Virus record (IMG/VR): IMGVR_UViG_3300009788_000081
Location: 1-33,205 of that record
Strand: one strand, 5' to 3'
Source of the DNA: a virus
DNA length: 33,205 bases
The notes under the pieces are model-generated. The model searched no databases. It saw only the letters and a list, made by a program, of their open reading frames with translations, and was not told the DNA's origin. Positions 20,729 through 29,181 of this stretch are shown in pieces (position 1 is the stretch's first letter; every line of letters begins with the position of its first letter). Position numbers and translations under genes: made by a program.

Positions 20729-22200
20729 AAAGTATCAGTGCCTTAATCGAAGAGTTTGGTAGACTAGAAACCAAGGCATATCTTCTTAAATTCTTTGAAG
20801 ATGAAAACAATCTAAAGTATTTTGCTTCTTTATTTCCTGACCACATAGAATCACCACTTCCTGATTATCAGCGTGAGCTACACGCAATCATTCCTAAATA
20901 CAGCAGAATAGCGATTGCTGCTCCTAGAGGCTCTGGTAAGACGACAACCATAGATTTAGTGATATTAGCCTATTATTCTTTATTTGGTAAATCTCCATTT
21001 TCACTTCTTATTTCAGACACCATGCCACAATCAAGACTTCATTTAGAAGCGTTGGCTAATGAATTAGAAGTTAATGAAGCTATCCATTTCTTATTTGGTG
21101 ATGTTAAAGGCGATGTATGGGGTGCTGATAGCATTATGATTAAGACTAGCTATGGTGAATCCTTAATTTTGGCTAAAGGTGCAGGACAGAAAATCAGAGG
21201 ATTAAAGTTTAGAAACCATAGACCGCATTTAGCCTTAATAGATGACTTAGAAAATGATGAATCAGTTGAGTCAGATGATAGGCGTATTAAATTAGAAAAT
21301 TGGTTTAGATTTAACTTCCTAAGAGGATTGACTAAGAATGGCAGTAAGGTAATCATGCTTGGTACTATTTTGCATGAAAATGCTTTACTCAAGAAGATTA
21401 TAGATAAGAAAGAAGCCTATCAGGGTTGGGAAGTTAGGAAGTATAAAGCTATTAAAGCTGATAATACTTCATTTTGGGAAGCTGAATTTCCAATGTCTTA
21501 TTTAATAGATATTCGGGATAACCCACTACACCCTGAATATGCAGGTAGCATTGTTTTTGCTCAAGAGTTTCAGAATGAGCCTAGAAGTGAAAAGGATAGG
21601 ATTATTAAAGCTGCTTGGCTCAAGTTTTATCACTCTAGTAGTAAAACAGATGATGAAGATTGGTTAGAAAAACTACAAATTATCGGTGGTGTTGACCCTG
21701 CTATTTCAGAAAAAGAAACTGCTTCTTATTTTGCCTTTACTACTATAGGAATTGATAAAGAAGGTCATGCTTGGCATTTAGAAACTATCAGAGGTAGATT
21801 TAGTGGGTTAGAGCAAGCTCAGAAGATAGTTGATTGTTACAAGCGTTTTAAGCATGATAAAATCGGGATAGAATCAATAGCTTATCAGAAAGTATTGAGT
21901 CAGTTAGTTAAAACAGAAGGTGCTAAAGAAAAAGCGTATCCTAAGATTAAAGAAATCTATACTGATAAGGATAAAGTAAGAAGAATGGTAGCTTTGTCAG
22001 CTAGGTTTGAAGGTGGCTTTGTCCACTTAGACAATGATAGTGTTGAATTAGAAAATCTTAAAAAAGAAATCTTGGCTTTTCCAGCTAAACCAAATGACTC
22101 AGTTGATAGTTTAATGTTAGCGCTTGAGACTTCTACGAAACCCAAGGCTCGTACTTTTAAAAGAAAGGCTAAAATATTTAGTAGTCCTGAATTAAGATAA
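20725..22200 (+). CDS. terL: Terminase large subunit
   Basis: A 491-residue packaging motor. The ATPase domain has Walker A APRGSGKTTT (about 66-75), a hydrophobic strand ending IDDLEND (Walker B with the catalytic acid, about 171-177) and a coupling motif near KVIMLGTI. The C-terminal RNase H-like nuclease begins with IGGVDPAISEKE (about 321-332), where D324 is the first metal ligand, and has later acidic residues in IGIESIAYQ and the PNDSVDSLMLALE region. Length and motifs match phage large terminases. Confidence 0.92.
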   Translation: MKSISALIEEFGRLETKAYLLKFFEDENNLKYFASLFPDHIESPLPDYQRELHAIIPKYSRIAIAAPRGSGKTTTIDLVILAYYSLFGKSPFSLLISDTMPQSRLHLEALANELEVNEAIHFLFGDVKGDVWGADSIMIKTSYGESLILAKGAGQKIRGLKFRNHRPHLALIDDLENDESVESDDRRIKLENWFRFNFLRGLTKNGSKVIMLGTILHENALLKKIIDKKEAYQGWEVRKYKAIKADNTSFWEAEFPMSYLIDIRDNPLHPEYAGSIVFAQEFQNEPRSEKDRIIKAAWLKFYHSSSKTDDEDWLEKLQIIGGVDPAISEKETASYFAFTTIGIDKEGHAWHLETIRGRFSGLEQAQKIVDCYKRFKHDKIGIESIAYQKVLSQLVKTEGAKEKAYPKIKEIYTDKDKVRRMVALSARFEGGFVHLDNDSVELENLKKEILAFPAKPNDSVDSLMLALETSTKPKARTFKRKAKIFSSPELR

Positions 22201-22212
22201 AGAATTATATAA

Positions 22213-22242
22213 TGTTATAATGAAAAAGCAAGTGAATTAATT
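22213..22242 (+). promoter_or_regulatory. Extended -10 and leader before the portal gene
   Basis: TGtTATAAT (22213-22221) follows the terminase stop. AGTGAATTAATT directly precedes the ATG at 22243 and is a weakened version of the GGTGAATAATTAATT leader, with AG in place of a full SD. Confidence 0.5.
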
Positions 22243-23610
22243 ATGATTAAACCATTAGCAGATAAATTTCCTTACTCAACTCATGTAAACAGATTGAATG
22301 AGTATTATGTAAACAATCAACTCTTAGAAGGTCAACACTTCAATGCCTTTGCACTTCAAGGCGACAAAGAATTTACTCAAAGATATGCTCAGCTTAGATA
22401 TATAGTTTGTAACTTTGCTGGATTAGTTTCCAAGGTTATTGCGGATATTCTTTTTGGTGAAGAAGTACAGATAATCACAGAAAATAATCAAGAGTGGTTA
22501 GAAGATTTAATGTTTAAGAATCAGATGAAGATGCAAAACTATGAGTCGGCGATGTCTAACTCAGCTAAAGGTGATGCTCTTTATAAGATTAGAGTAGAAG
22601 ATAAAGAAATCTTTATTGATGACATTAATCCTGCTATTTACTTCCCACATTTAAACTCAGGCAATCCTAGAAAGAAACCAACAGTCGAAGAATTAGCTTG
22701 GACAGAAGAAATAGGCAAGACTAAATATTTAATTAGAGAAATCCACAGTTCAGGTAAAGTAGAAACTCAAGTGCATGAGTTAGATGGTAAAGGCAACATT
22801 GATATTGAAGTACCTGTTGATGATTATAATAAGATTGCAGATACTAGCTATGTAGCTTCAGTTGCAACAGGTATTAAGAAAAACCTTCTAATTCACATTC
22901 CCAATTATCGTTATTCAGGTAAGTATTTTGGTGTTTCTGATTATGTAGATATCAACAATCTTATGTTTGCTCTAAATAACAGAATGACTAAGATTGACAA
23001 TATTTTAGATAAGCACTCAGACCCAATTTTAGCTGTACCAGAAGGGGTTTTAGATGAAGAAGGCAAGGTTAAGAAAGAAGCCTTTGGAATGATTGAGGTT
23101 ACTGAAGAAGGCAATAAACCTGAGTATATTGTCTGGAATGCGAAATTAGAAGTTGCTTTCAAAGAGATTGATAAGTTGGTTGAATTTATGTTTATGTTTT
23201 CTGAAACCAGTCCTGATGTATTGGGATTGGGTAAAGGGCAAGCAGAATCAGGTAGAGCTTTAAAGATGCGATTACTTCGCACTCTAGCTAAAAGAAACAG
23301 AAAACAACTTTATTATGACCAAGGCATTAAAGAAACATTATTAGTTGCTCAAGAATTATCTAAGGCTAAAGGATATACAATTAATGGTAATAAAGCTAAA
23401 GATGAGCCAGCAGTACCTCACCTTAAATGGTCAGATGGTGTTGTAGATGACCCTTTGGAAAACACTCAAATTGAAACCATGAAAATTGAGTCAGGACTTT
23501 CATCAAGAAAGAGGTCAATTATAAAACTGGAAAATGTGGAAGAAGATGAGGCAGACAAGATTGTTAAAGAGATTGATAGTGGAAAAGCAGACTTTGAGAG
23601 TAACTTATAA
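22243..23610 (+). CDS. Portal protein
   Basis: A 455-residue protein of the SPP1 gp6-type portal family: HVNRLNEYYVNNQLLEGQH at the start, VCNFAGLVSKVIADILFGEE, a mixed wing region, the VDINNLMFALNNRMTKIDNIL helix, SETSPDVLGLGKGQAESGRA (crown/stem region) and an acidic C-terminus. It forms the dodecameric DNA channel. It follows terL and precedes the MuF-type protein, as expected. Confidence 0.85.
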   Translation: MIKPLADKFPYSTHVNRLNEYYVNNQLLEGQHFNAFALQGDKEFTQRYAQLRYIVCNFAGLVSKVIADILFGEEVQIITENNQEWLEDLMFKNQMKMQNYESAMSNSAKGDALYKIRVEDKEIFIDDINPAIYFPHLNSGNPRKKPTVEELAWTEEIGKTKYLIREIHSSGKVETQVHELDGKGNIDIEVPVDDYNKIADTSYVASVATGIKKNLLIHIPNYRYSGKYFGVSDYVDINNLMFALNNRMTKIDNILDKHSDPILAVPEGVLDEEGKVKKEAFGMIEVTEEGNKPEYIVWNAKLEVAFKEIDKLVEFMFMFSETSPDVLGLGKGQAESGRALKMRLLRTLAKRNRKQLYYDQGIKETLLVAQELSKAKGYTINGNKAKDEPAVPHLKWSDGVVDDPLENTQIETMKIESGLSSRKRSIIKLENVEEDEADKIVKEIDSGKADFESNL

Positions 23611-23622
23611 ATATCATATAAT
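23594..23622 (+). promoter_or_regulatory. Promoter, TTGAGA-17-TATAAT
   Basis: -35 TTGAGA (23594-23599) inside the portal C-terminus, 17-bp spacer, -10 TATAAT (23617-23622). The ATG at 23629 lies six bases beyond the -10, so the message would be leaderless. Confidence 0.5.
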
Positions 23623-23628
23623 TAAGAT

Positions 23629-23715
23629 ATGACAAAAGGAATTTATAAGCGAAGCAAACCAGCTTGGAATAAAGGTAAAAAATTATCTGAGTTGAGAATG
23701 TTTGCAAAACCTTAA
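23629..23715 (+). CDS. 28-residue basic fragment, homing-endonuclease-like
   Basis: MTKGIYKRSKPAWNKGKKLS resembles the N-terminal basic motif (P-x-W-N-K-G-K) that precedes NUMOD3/HNH modules in homing endonucleases. The frame stops after 28 codons, so this is probably the remnant of a mobile gene, although it retains a promoter-like sequence. The start is similar to that of the scrap at 2185 (GVYKHKPH versus GIYKRSKP). Confidence 0.4.
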   Translation: MTKGIYKRSKPAWNKGKKLSELRMFAKP

Positions 23716-23717
23716 AT

Positions 23718-23891
23718 ATGAAATTGAAATTATTTATTCTATTAGTAACTGCCCTTATTATTGGTTTATTTTCTTATGGCTTTTTTCAAATATCTTCTTT
23801 AAAAAAACAAGTCCAAAGTTTTAAAGTTATTCCTGAAGAAATCATCAAAGAAATAGATGCTGAGCAGGGTGATTTTGAAAGTGCAGTATGA
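23718..23891 (+). CDS. Small single-pass membrane protein
   Basis: A 57-residue protein: short basic start (MKLK), one hydrophobic helix (about 5-25, FILLVTALIIGLFSYGFFQI), then a soluble tail with EEIIKEIDAEQGDFESAV. It overlaps the next gene by ATGA. It sits between portal and MuF protein, an unusual place for a membrane protein; no recognisable family. The tail end DAEQGDFES resembles the portal's closing residues (KADFES). Confidence 0.5.
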   Translation: MKLKLFILLVTALIIGLFSYGFFQISSLKKQVQSFKVIPEEIIKEIDAEQGDFESAV

Positions 23892-24703
23892 AGACTGGGG
23901 TTTTAGTCTTATTTTATAAGAGTGCGTCTAAGAAGATAATCAAAACAATTAATGCTGGTACTCCTTTTAGTAGAGCTAGGAAATTAGCTACCTTAAAACA
24001 GATAGATGTAATATTAATTGAACTAGATAATAAAACCAGAAAGTGGGTTAATCGTGAAACTAAAAATGCCTATTCGCAGGGTAAAGAGGATACTAAAAAT
24101 CTTTTGGCTAAAGCTAAAATTAAAATTGAAACATCTTTTAACAAAATAGATGAAGAAGCAGTTAAGATATTAGCCAGCGACACTCAACTTCATTTCGCTG
24201 AAGCCATAAGTGGGGTTAAAAGATATTCAGCTAGGATTTTAGATAAAGCCAGTAAAGAAAGAATTAAAGCCATCTTAGTTGAAGGTAGAATAAGCGGTGC
24301 AACCAAAAAGGCAATTTCTGATAATATTGCTGGTCAACTAAAAGAAGGATTTATTGCCTTAAAAGATAAAGCAGGTAAGAATTGGAAGATAGAAACCTAT
24401 GCTGATATGTTGGCTCAGACTAAGATGACTGAAGCCACCAATCAAGGATTGCAGAATCAGCTATTACAAGAAGATTACGACTTGGTACAGGTAACAAAGC
24501 ATGGTACTAAATGCCAGCTTTGTAAACCTTGGGAGGGTGAAATACTTTCAATAAGCGGTAATTCAAAAGAATATAAATCAGTAAGTAAAGCTGAAAGTGC
24601 AGGAGTATTTCATCCAAGATGTCAGCATAGATTCGTGCCTTACCATGAAGATTTTGCTAAACATTCAAAACAATGGTCAAGTAAATTAGAAAAGTATATT
24701 TGA
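23888..24703 (+). CDS. MuF-like minor head protein
   Basis: A 271-residue protein of the phage minor capsid/MuF type: a helical first part (about 1-170), the SGATKKAISDNIAGQLKEGF stretch, and the conserved C-terminal module with QVTKHGTKCQLCKPWEG (CxxC) and GVFHPRCQHRFVPYH, giving a likely zinc site. These proteins sit inside the portal region and often help DNA ejection. The order portal-MuF-scaffold-capsid is standard. Confidence 0.8.
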   Translation: MKTGVLVLFYKSASKKIIKTINAGTPFSRARKLATLKQIDVILIELDNKTRKWVNRETKNAYSQGKEDTKNLLAKAKIKIETSFNKIDEEAVKILASDTQLHFAEAISGVKRYSARILDKASKERIKAILVEGRISGATKKAISDNIAGQLKEGFIALKDKAGKNWKIETYADMLAQTKMTEATNQGLQNQLLQEDYDLVQVTKHGTKCQLCKPWEGEILSISGNSKEYKSVSKAESAGVFHPRCQHRFVPYHEDFAKHSKQWSSKLEKYI

Positions 24704-24722
24704 TTTGAGTTAAAATCAACTA

Positions 24723-24796
24723 TGTTATAATGAAAATAATTAAAACCTTTACGGGTCAAACCCGTTAAAAAATGTTAAGGGGGTGAATAATTAAAT
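24723..24796 (+). promoter_or_regulatory. Scaffold/capsid leader: extended -10, 5' hairpin and leader motif
   Basis: TGtTATAAT (24723-24731), with TTGATT or TTGAGT upstream at poor spacing, is followed by a hairpin ACGGGT-CAA-ACCCGT (24751-24765) and by AAGGGGGTGAATAATTAAAT (24777-24796) against the ATG at 24797. The hairpin may stabilise the abundant capsid mRNA. Confidence 0.6.
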
Positions 24797-25462
24797 ATGT
24801 CAGATAAAGACAAGTCAAAAGGGAAACAGAGTGCGGACTCTGATAAAGATAAAAACAAAATTACCGATAACTCCCAAGATGACGGTAAGCAAGATGCTAC
24901 TTTGACAGATGAGCAATGGGAAACTGCTTTTAAGCATTCCCGTTTTAAGTCTCTCAATGAGCGAGCTTCTAAAGCTGAGAAAGCGTTAGCGAAACTAACG
25001 CAGAAGGCTGACGAAGATGCCGAAGGCAAGCTCAAAGATGATAAAAAGTGGCAAGAGTTGGCTGAGAAGAAAGAAAAAGAAGTCGAAGCATTAAATGCTC
25101 GTGTAACTTTAGCTTCTAAAACTCGGTCAATAATTGAGGAAGCGATAAAACTAGGGATTAAAGATACAGACGCAGCGACCAAGCTGATTGATTTAAAAAC
25201 CATTGAGCTTGATGAGGATGGGAAACCAACCAACGCAGCAGAAGTTGTTAAAGCCTTAGCAAAAGCCAAACCTTACTTGATTACTGGAGAGCCAGCAAAA
25301 GATATTGGGGCGAATATAAACCCTGATACAACTGATGGACAAAAGAAAGTTTGGAAATCATCAGAATTGCGAGAAAAAATGCGTGATTCAAAATGGTATC
25401 GCAAACATAGAAAAGAAATTGACAAAGCCTATGAAGATGGGCGAGTCGATTTTAAAAAGTAG
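24797..25462 (+). CDS. Capsid scaffolding protein
   Basis: A 221-residue, highly charged, low-complexity start (KDKSKGKQSADSDKDKN), then a coiled coil (about 50-100: LNERASKAEKALAKLTQ, KKEKEVEALNARVTLA) and a basic C-terminal helix region (SELREKMRDSKWYRKHRKEI) as in scaffolds that bind the capsid through a basic tail. It immediately precedes the major capsid gene. The DNA is somewhat more GC-rich than its neighbours, which produces a long antisense frame that I discard. Confidence 0.75.
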   Translation: MSDKDKSKGKQSADSDKDKNKITDNSQDDGKQDATLTDEQWETAFKHSRFKSLNERASKAEKALAKLTQKADEDAEGKLKDDKKWQELAEKKEKEVEALNARVTLASKTRSIIEEAIKLGIKDTDAATKLIDLKTIELDEDGKPTNAAEVVKALAKAKPYLITGEPAKDIGANINPDTTDGQKKVWKSSELREKMRDSKWYRKHRKEIDKAYEDGRVDFKK

Positions 25463-25472
25463 TCATTTCTTT

Positions 25473-25494
25473 AAGGGGGTGAATAAATAAAATT
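25473..25494 (+). promoter_or_regulatory. Late-gene leader motif before the major capsid gene
   Basis: AAGGGGGTGAATAAATAAAA and two more bases lead into the ATG at 25495. It is nearly identical to the leader at 29467. Confidence 0.8.
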
Positions 25495-26403
25495 ATGGGT
25501 ACAGATAGATTAACAACAACACAACTTCAGTATCATATTCCCGAAGTATGGGCTAATAAGGCACTTGGGTACTTACCTAAGTATCTTAACTTGGTCAAGA
25601 CTGTTACAGTGGATTTTGATGCTGATGAAATCAAACAATACGGAGATATAATTAATATAGCTAAGCGTGGAAGTTTAAGTGCTAATGACAAAGATGCAGA
25701 TGCAGATGTTACGAGACAGCAAGTTTCTGATTCTAGGGTATTTATTACTCTGAATCAGCACAAAGAAGTTACCTTCTCACCAGAAGACGTAGCTCGTGCT
25801 TTCTCAAAACCAGATGTTATTGAAGGATACATGGATGATGCAGCTATGGTGTTAGCCGAAGCGGTAGAAGATACTTTGGCAGCACTTTATGCTTCAGCAG
25901 GTAGTACATACGATGCTGGTACAGCAGTTGAATTAGCAGATTTAAGAGCAGGTCGCAGAGTGCTTGTCACAAACAAAGTTCCTCAAAATGCGCCTTTATA
26001 TGCTTGGTTAGATGAATACGCAATCGAAGATTTGCCTTTAACAGATGCGTCTGTTTTAGGTTATGCTGCACCTGTATTGGAAGGTTCTATTGCAAAACTG
26101 GGAGGTTTCAATATTTTTGAAACTCAGATGGTAAAAACATCTGGTTCTCCTAGCACTTACCACGATTTGCTCTACGCAAAATCAGCAATGGCTCTAGCGG
26201 TTAGACCGCTGCCTATGGATGCTGAAATATTTGGCGGAGCAAAACAAGCGGTTGTAAATGATGCAAGAAGTGGTCTTTCAATTCGTGTAACAATGTCTTA
26301 CGATGCTAATGCCTTAGCACCTCAAATTACTTTAGATATTCTTTGGGGAGTTAAAGTTCTAAGAGCAGAGCATTTAATTGACTTTTATCACACTAACGCC
26401 TAG
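25495..26403 (+). CDS. Major capsid protein
   Basis: A 302-residue protein of HK97-like fold by context and pattern (P22/SPP1-type group): N-terminal TTTQLQYHIPEVWANKAL, the FITLNQHKEVTFSPEDVA strand, a spine-helix-like MDDAAMVLAEAVEDTLAAL (about 118-136), APLYAWLDEYAIEDL, and the GFNIFETQMV and LLYAKSAMALAVRP segments common in capsid C-terminal domains, closing with VLRAEHLIDFYHTNA. It is preceded by scaffold and a very strong SD. Confidence 0.85.
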   Translation: MGTDRLTTTQLQYHIPEVWANKALGYLPKYLNLVKTVTVDFDADEIKQYGDIINIAKRGSLSANDKDADADVTRQQVSDSRVFITLNQHKEVTFSPEDVARAFSKPDVIEGYMDDAAMVLAEAVEDTLAALYASAGSTYDAGTAVELADLRAGRRVLVTNKVPQNAPLYAWLDEYAIEDLPLTDASVLGYAAPVLEGSIAKLGGFNIFETQMVKTSGSPSTYHDLLYAKSAMALAVRPLPMDAEIFGGAKQAVVNDARSGLSIRVTMSYDANALAPQITLDILWGVKVLRAEHLIDFYHTNA

Positions 26404-26433
26404 TTAGTAGATAAATGAAGTATTTAAAAGAAG

Positions 26434-26478
26434 CCTAACACCTCCTTTAATTCGCTAAGGGTTATTGGTGGTGTTAGG
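26434..26478 (+). terminator. Hairpin after the capsid gene
   Basis: CCTAACACC (26434-26442) pairs perfectly with GGTGTTAGG (26470-26478), and an inner CCTT/AAGG stem shortens the loop. TTGTTGTATTTT follows, a poor T-run, so termination may be partial or the hairpin may protect the capsid message. Confidence 0.6.
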
Positions 26479-26509
26479 TTGTTGTATTTTGTTAAGCAAA
26501 ACTATAAAC

Positions 26510-26538
26510 TTGATATTTCTATAAAATTGAATTATAGT
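26510..26538 (+). promoter_or_regulatory. Promoter, TTGATA-17-TATAGT
   Basis: -35 TTGATA (26510-26515), 17-bp spacer, -10 TATAGT (26533-26538). The ATG at 26545 begins seven bases after the -10, so this message would also be leaderless. Confidence 0.5.
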
Positions 26539-26544
26539 TAAAGT

Positions 26545-26787
26545 ATGAAGAAATGCTCCAAATGTAAAAAGACTAAACCTTTGTCTGGTTTTAATAAAGA
26601 CCCAAAAAGCCCTAATGGATTAAGTTATTTATGTAGTCAATGTGGTAGTATAATTAGTAGAAATTGGTATAGAAATAATCTTGAAAAGGTATTGAAATAC
26701 AGACAAGAAAATCGAGATAAAATAAAAGCCTACCAGAAAAAATATTATCAAGACAATAAGAGTAATCTGAATATAAAAAAGAGTTAG
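26545..26787 (+). CDS. HNH-associated zinc-finger protein, truncated
   Basis: An 80-residue basic protein: MKKCSKCKKTKPLSGFNKDP, then SYLCSQCGSIISRNWYRNN and repeats of YRQENRDKIKAYQKKYYQDN. This matches the zinc-binding region and lysine-rich helix that precede the catalytic core of many phage HNH endonucleases (CxxC...F...CxxC...Y-x-x-N-x-x-K). No HNH core follows; downstream bases to 26880 hold stop-ridden residue of similar composition. Probably a decayed mobile endonuclease. Confidence 0.6.
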   Translation: MKKCSKCKKTKPLSGFNKDPKSPNGLSYLCSQCGSIISRNWYRNNLEKVLKYRQENRDKIKAYQKKYYQDNKSNLNIKKS

Positions 26788-26880
26788 AAGAAATGGAGAG
26801 ACAATAACTTAGAACAGTAGCATACATTAGAAATAGTAGAAAACAGGCAAAAAAGTAATAAGTATTAAGGAGATAATGAA

Positions 26881-28083
26881 ATGTATTTAGTCAATCCAAG
26901 TAATAGAATAGTTGAAGTAACTGATAAGAGGATGTTAAAAGAGCTTCTTATTACTGATGGTTTTAGAAAGGCTACTGATAAGGAAATAGCAGACTTTTTT
27001 GAAAGCAAGAAAGTTAAAAACCATAAGGCAATCAAAAAAGACGTTTTCGGTGTTTACTTACAAACAGTTACCACTACTCCAGATGGTTATGGTCAATCCT
27101 ATGAAATATTACTCAATTCACTTAAAAATAAGGGAATTAATGTTTCTTTAAAATACTCCAATCAAAAAATAGGGATTTTATACTCCTATCCCTATGGTAT
27201 TACTCGACTACAAACTCCAGTTAAAATCATTTACACAATGTTTGAATCCACCAAGATACCTAAAGAGTGGGTGGATTTTTTAAAAATGGCAGATAAAATA
27301 TTCGTACCTTCTAAGTTTTGCCAGAAAGCATTTCAGAAAGCAGGAGTTGATGTAAATGTAATTCCTCTTGGGTATGACGATGATGTTTTCAAATTTAAAG
27401 ATAAGATTCGAGAAAATGATAATGAAGCTTTTACATTTCTACACTATGACGCTTTTAATACTAGAAAAGGGTGGGATTTAGTTTTCAAGGCTTTTACAGA
27501 AGAATTTACTGATAAAGACAAGGTTAAACTAATCCTTAAAACAAATAAAACAAGCCTTCCTTTTCCTATCCTTAAAAGTCAGTATCCTAATATAAATGTT
27601 ATCAAACAATCATTTTCTAAAGAGTCATTAGCTAATTTAATTCATAAATCAGATTGTTTTGTATTCCCATCAAGAGGTGAAGGCTTTGGATTACCACCAC
27701 TAGAAGCTCTAGCTTGTGGTACTCCTGTAATCGTGCCTAATGACTCAGGTATGAGTGAATACTTTAACAAAAAGTATTTCTTTGAATTAAAGATTGATTG
27801 TTTAAAACCAGCTTTATATCGAAGATTTAAGGCAATAGATACGGGCTTTATGATTGAGCCTAGTTTGAAAGATTTGAAGAAAAAGATGCGATATGCCTAT
27901 GAGCATAAAGAAATAGGTTTAAAGATGGCTAGGGAAGGTGCTAAGTGGGTTAAAAAGAATTACAGCATTAAACAGACAGCAAATAAGTGGGAATCTGTTT
28001 TAAATAGTTTCAAATCATCAAAATCTGATAGTTTAGTTAAACCTCAAATAGTTGGAAATATATTGAAAGTAGAGGAAGTTTAA
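26881..28083 (+). CDS. GT4-type glycosyltransferase with phage-type N-terminal extension
   Basis: A 400-residue GT-B enzyme. Residues about 1-42 (MYLVNPSNRIVEVTDKRML, then GFRKATDKEIADFFE) look like a short module that also occurs alone in phages. The catalytic part runs from about 55: an N-lobe with GYGQSYEILLNSL, and a C-lobe with FLHYDAFNTRKGWDLVFKAF, SDCFVFPSRGEGFGLPPLEA (E-x7-E nucleotide-sugar motif) and CGTPVIVPNDSGMSEYF. Sugar and acceptor are unknown. It lies with a second GT4 between capsid and connector genes and shares one base with it. Confidence 0.85.
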   Translation: MYLVNPSNRIVEVTDKRMLKELLITDGFRKATDKEIADFFESKKVKNHKAIKKDVFGVYLQTVTTTPDGYGQSYEILLNSLKNKGINVSLKYSNQKIGILYSYPYGITRLQTPVKIIYTMFESTKIPKEWVDFLKMADKIFVPSKFCQKAFQKAGVDVNVIPLGYDDDVFKFKDKIRENDNEAFTFLHYDAFNTRKGWDLVFKAFTEEFTDKDKVKLILKTNKTSLPFPILKSQYPNINVIKQSFSKESLANLIHKSDCFVFPSRGEGFGLPPLEALACGTPVIVPNDSGMSEYFNKKYFFELKIDCLKPALYRRFKAIDTGFMIEPSLKDLKKKMRYAYEHKEIGLKMAREGAKWVKKNYSIKQTANKWESVLNSFKSSKSDSLVKPQIVGNILKVEEV

Positions 28084-29138
28084 TGAATATAAAATTTTTA
28101 TCTTGTTTTTTAGACCATAGTGAATATGCTCGAGCAGCTAGAAGTTCTCTTTTAGCCATGACAAAAGCTGGAGTCAATGTATCAACACAAATTTTGTCTT
28201 ATCAGGTAAAGACAAGTGATTTTGGCGAAGGCAAAAAACTAGCAAAAAAACTAGAAAATAAAAAGATTAAGTATGATACTAAGTTAATAATGCTTACTCC
28301 TGATAAGGCAGCACTTCAAATGGAAAAAGGTAAATGTAATATTTGTGCAATGCTTTGGGAAGTGTTGGGGTTGAATGAAGAATGGGTAGAAAACATGAAT
28401 AGGTTCGACAAAATCTGGGTAGCTTCTCAGACGCTTGCAGATACTTTTAAGCAAAATGGTGTTCATAAACCCATTAAGGTTGTTAAGTTACCCATTAAGG
28501 TTACAGATAAACGTAAACATAAAAGGCTTAAAATTTTAGGGTTTAATGGTTTTCTTTTCTATTCTATTCTTCAATGGGCAGGAAGAAAGAATCCTAAAGC
28601 ATTACTCGAGGCTTATTGGAAAGCTTTTGAGAACAAAAAAGATGTAGGTTTATTGTTAAAAGTTTATAGAGCAAGCTTCAGTGAAGATGAAAAAGAATTA
28701 ATTAGGAAAAACATTAAAGAATGGAAACAAGAATTTAATTTAAGTCACTATCCTAAAGTGTTTTTAGTATTTGGGGAATTAAGTAATGAAGAATCAATGA
28801 GATTGCATAGTACAGGAGATTGTTTTGTATCAACTTATAAAGGAGAGGGTTTGGGGTTATCACAGATAGAAGCTATGTCTATCGGTAATCCTATTATTTC
28901 TGCCAATTTTGGTGGGATTCATAAACTTTTTAATGATGAAAACTCGTGGCTTGTTGATTATAAGCAGACACAGGCATTTAATATGATACATAAACAACTA
29001 TGGGCTGATGTAGATGTTGAGCAATTAAGAAAAAGCATGTTAAAAGCATATCTTAATAGAAAACTGACTGCTCAAAAAGGAAAACTTGCTAAAACTTTTA
29101 TTAGGGATAATTTGAGTATGGGTAAACATTGGCAATAA
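28083..29138 (+). CDS. GT4-like glycosyltransferase
   Basis: A 351-residue GT-B-like protein. Visible are FDKIWVASQTLADTFKQNGV (end of the N-lobe), ILQWAGRKNPKALLEAYWKA, VFLVFGELSNEESMRLHSTG and CFVSTYKGEGLGLSQIEAMS, then GNPIISANFGGIHKLF, the E-x7-E donor-binding segment. It starts at the A of the previous stop (TAATG). It may act with the enzyme upstream in making or attaching one glycan. Domain assignment is confident, substrate not known. Confidence 0.8.
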   Translation: MNIKFLSCFLDHSEYARAARSSLLAMTKAGVNVSTQILSYQVKTSDFGEGKKLAKKLENKKIKYDTKLIMLTPDKAALQMEKGKCNICAMLWEVLGLNEEWVENMNRFDKIWVASQTLADTFKQNGVHKPIKVVKLPIKVTDKRKHKRLKILGFNGFLFYSILQWAGRKNPKALLEAYWKAFENKKDVGLLLKVYRASFSEDEKELIRKNIKEWKQEFNLSHYPKVFLVFGELSNEESMRLHSTGDCFVSTYKGEGLGLSQIEAMSIGNPIISANFGGIHKLFNDENSWLVDYKQTQAFNMIHKQLWADVDVEQLRKSMLKAYLNRKLTAQKGKLAKTFIRDNLSMGKHWQ

Positions 29139-29163
29139 AAACATCAAAAGTTTTTATTATCAA

Positions 29164-29172
29164 TGCTATAAT
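29164..29172 (+). promoter_or_regulatory. Extended -10 promoter TGcTATAAT
   Basis: It lies between the glycosyltransferase stop and the ATG at 29182, which is nine bases past the -10, so the 5' leader would be only a few bases. No clear -35. Confidence 0.5.
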
Positions 29173-29181
29173 GAAGATATT

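Noticed and set aside
24775-25269. 164-codon antisense frame opposite the scaffold gene
   Set aside because: Low-complexity serine/phenylalanine/alanine composition that mirrors a lysine/glutamate-rich coiled coil; the + strand gene has a leader motif and fits the head operon.
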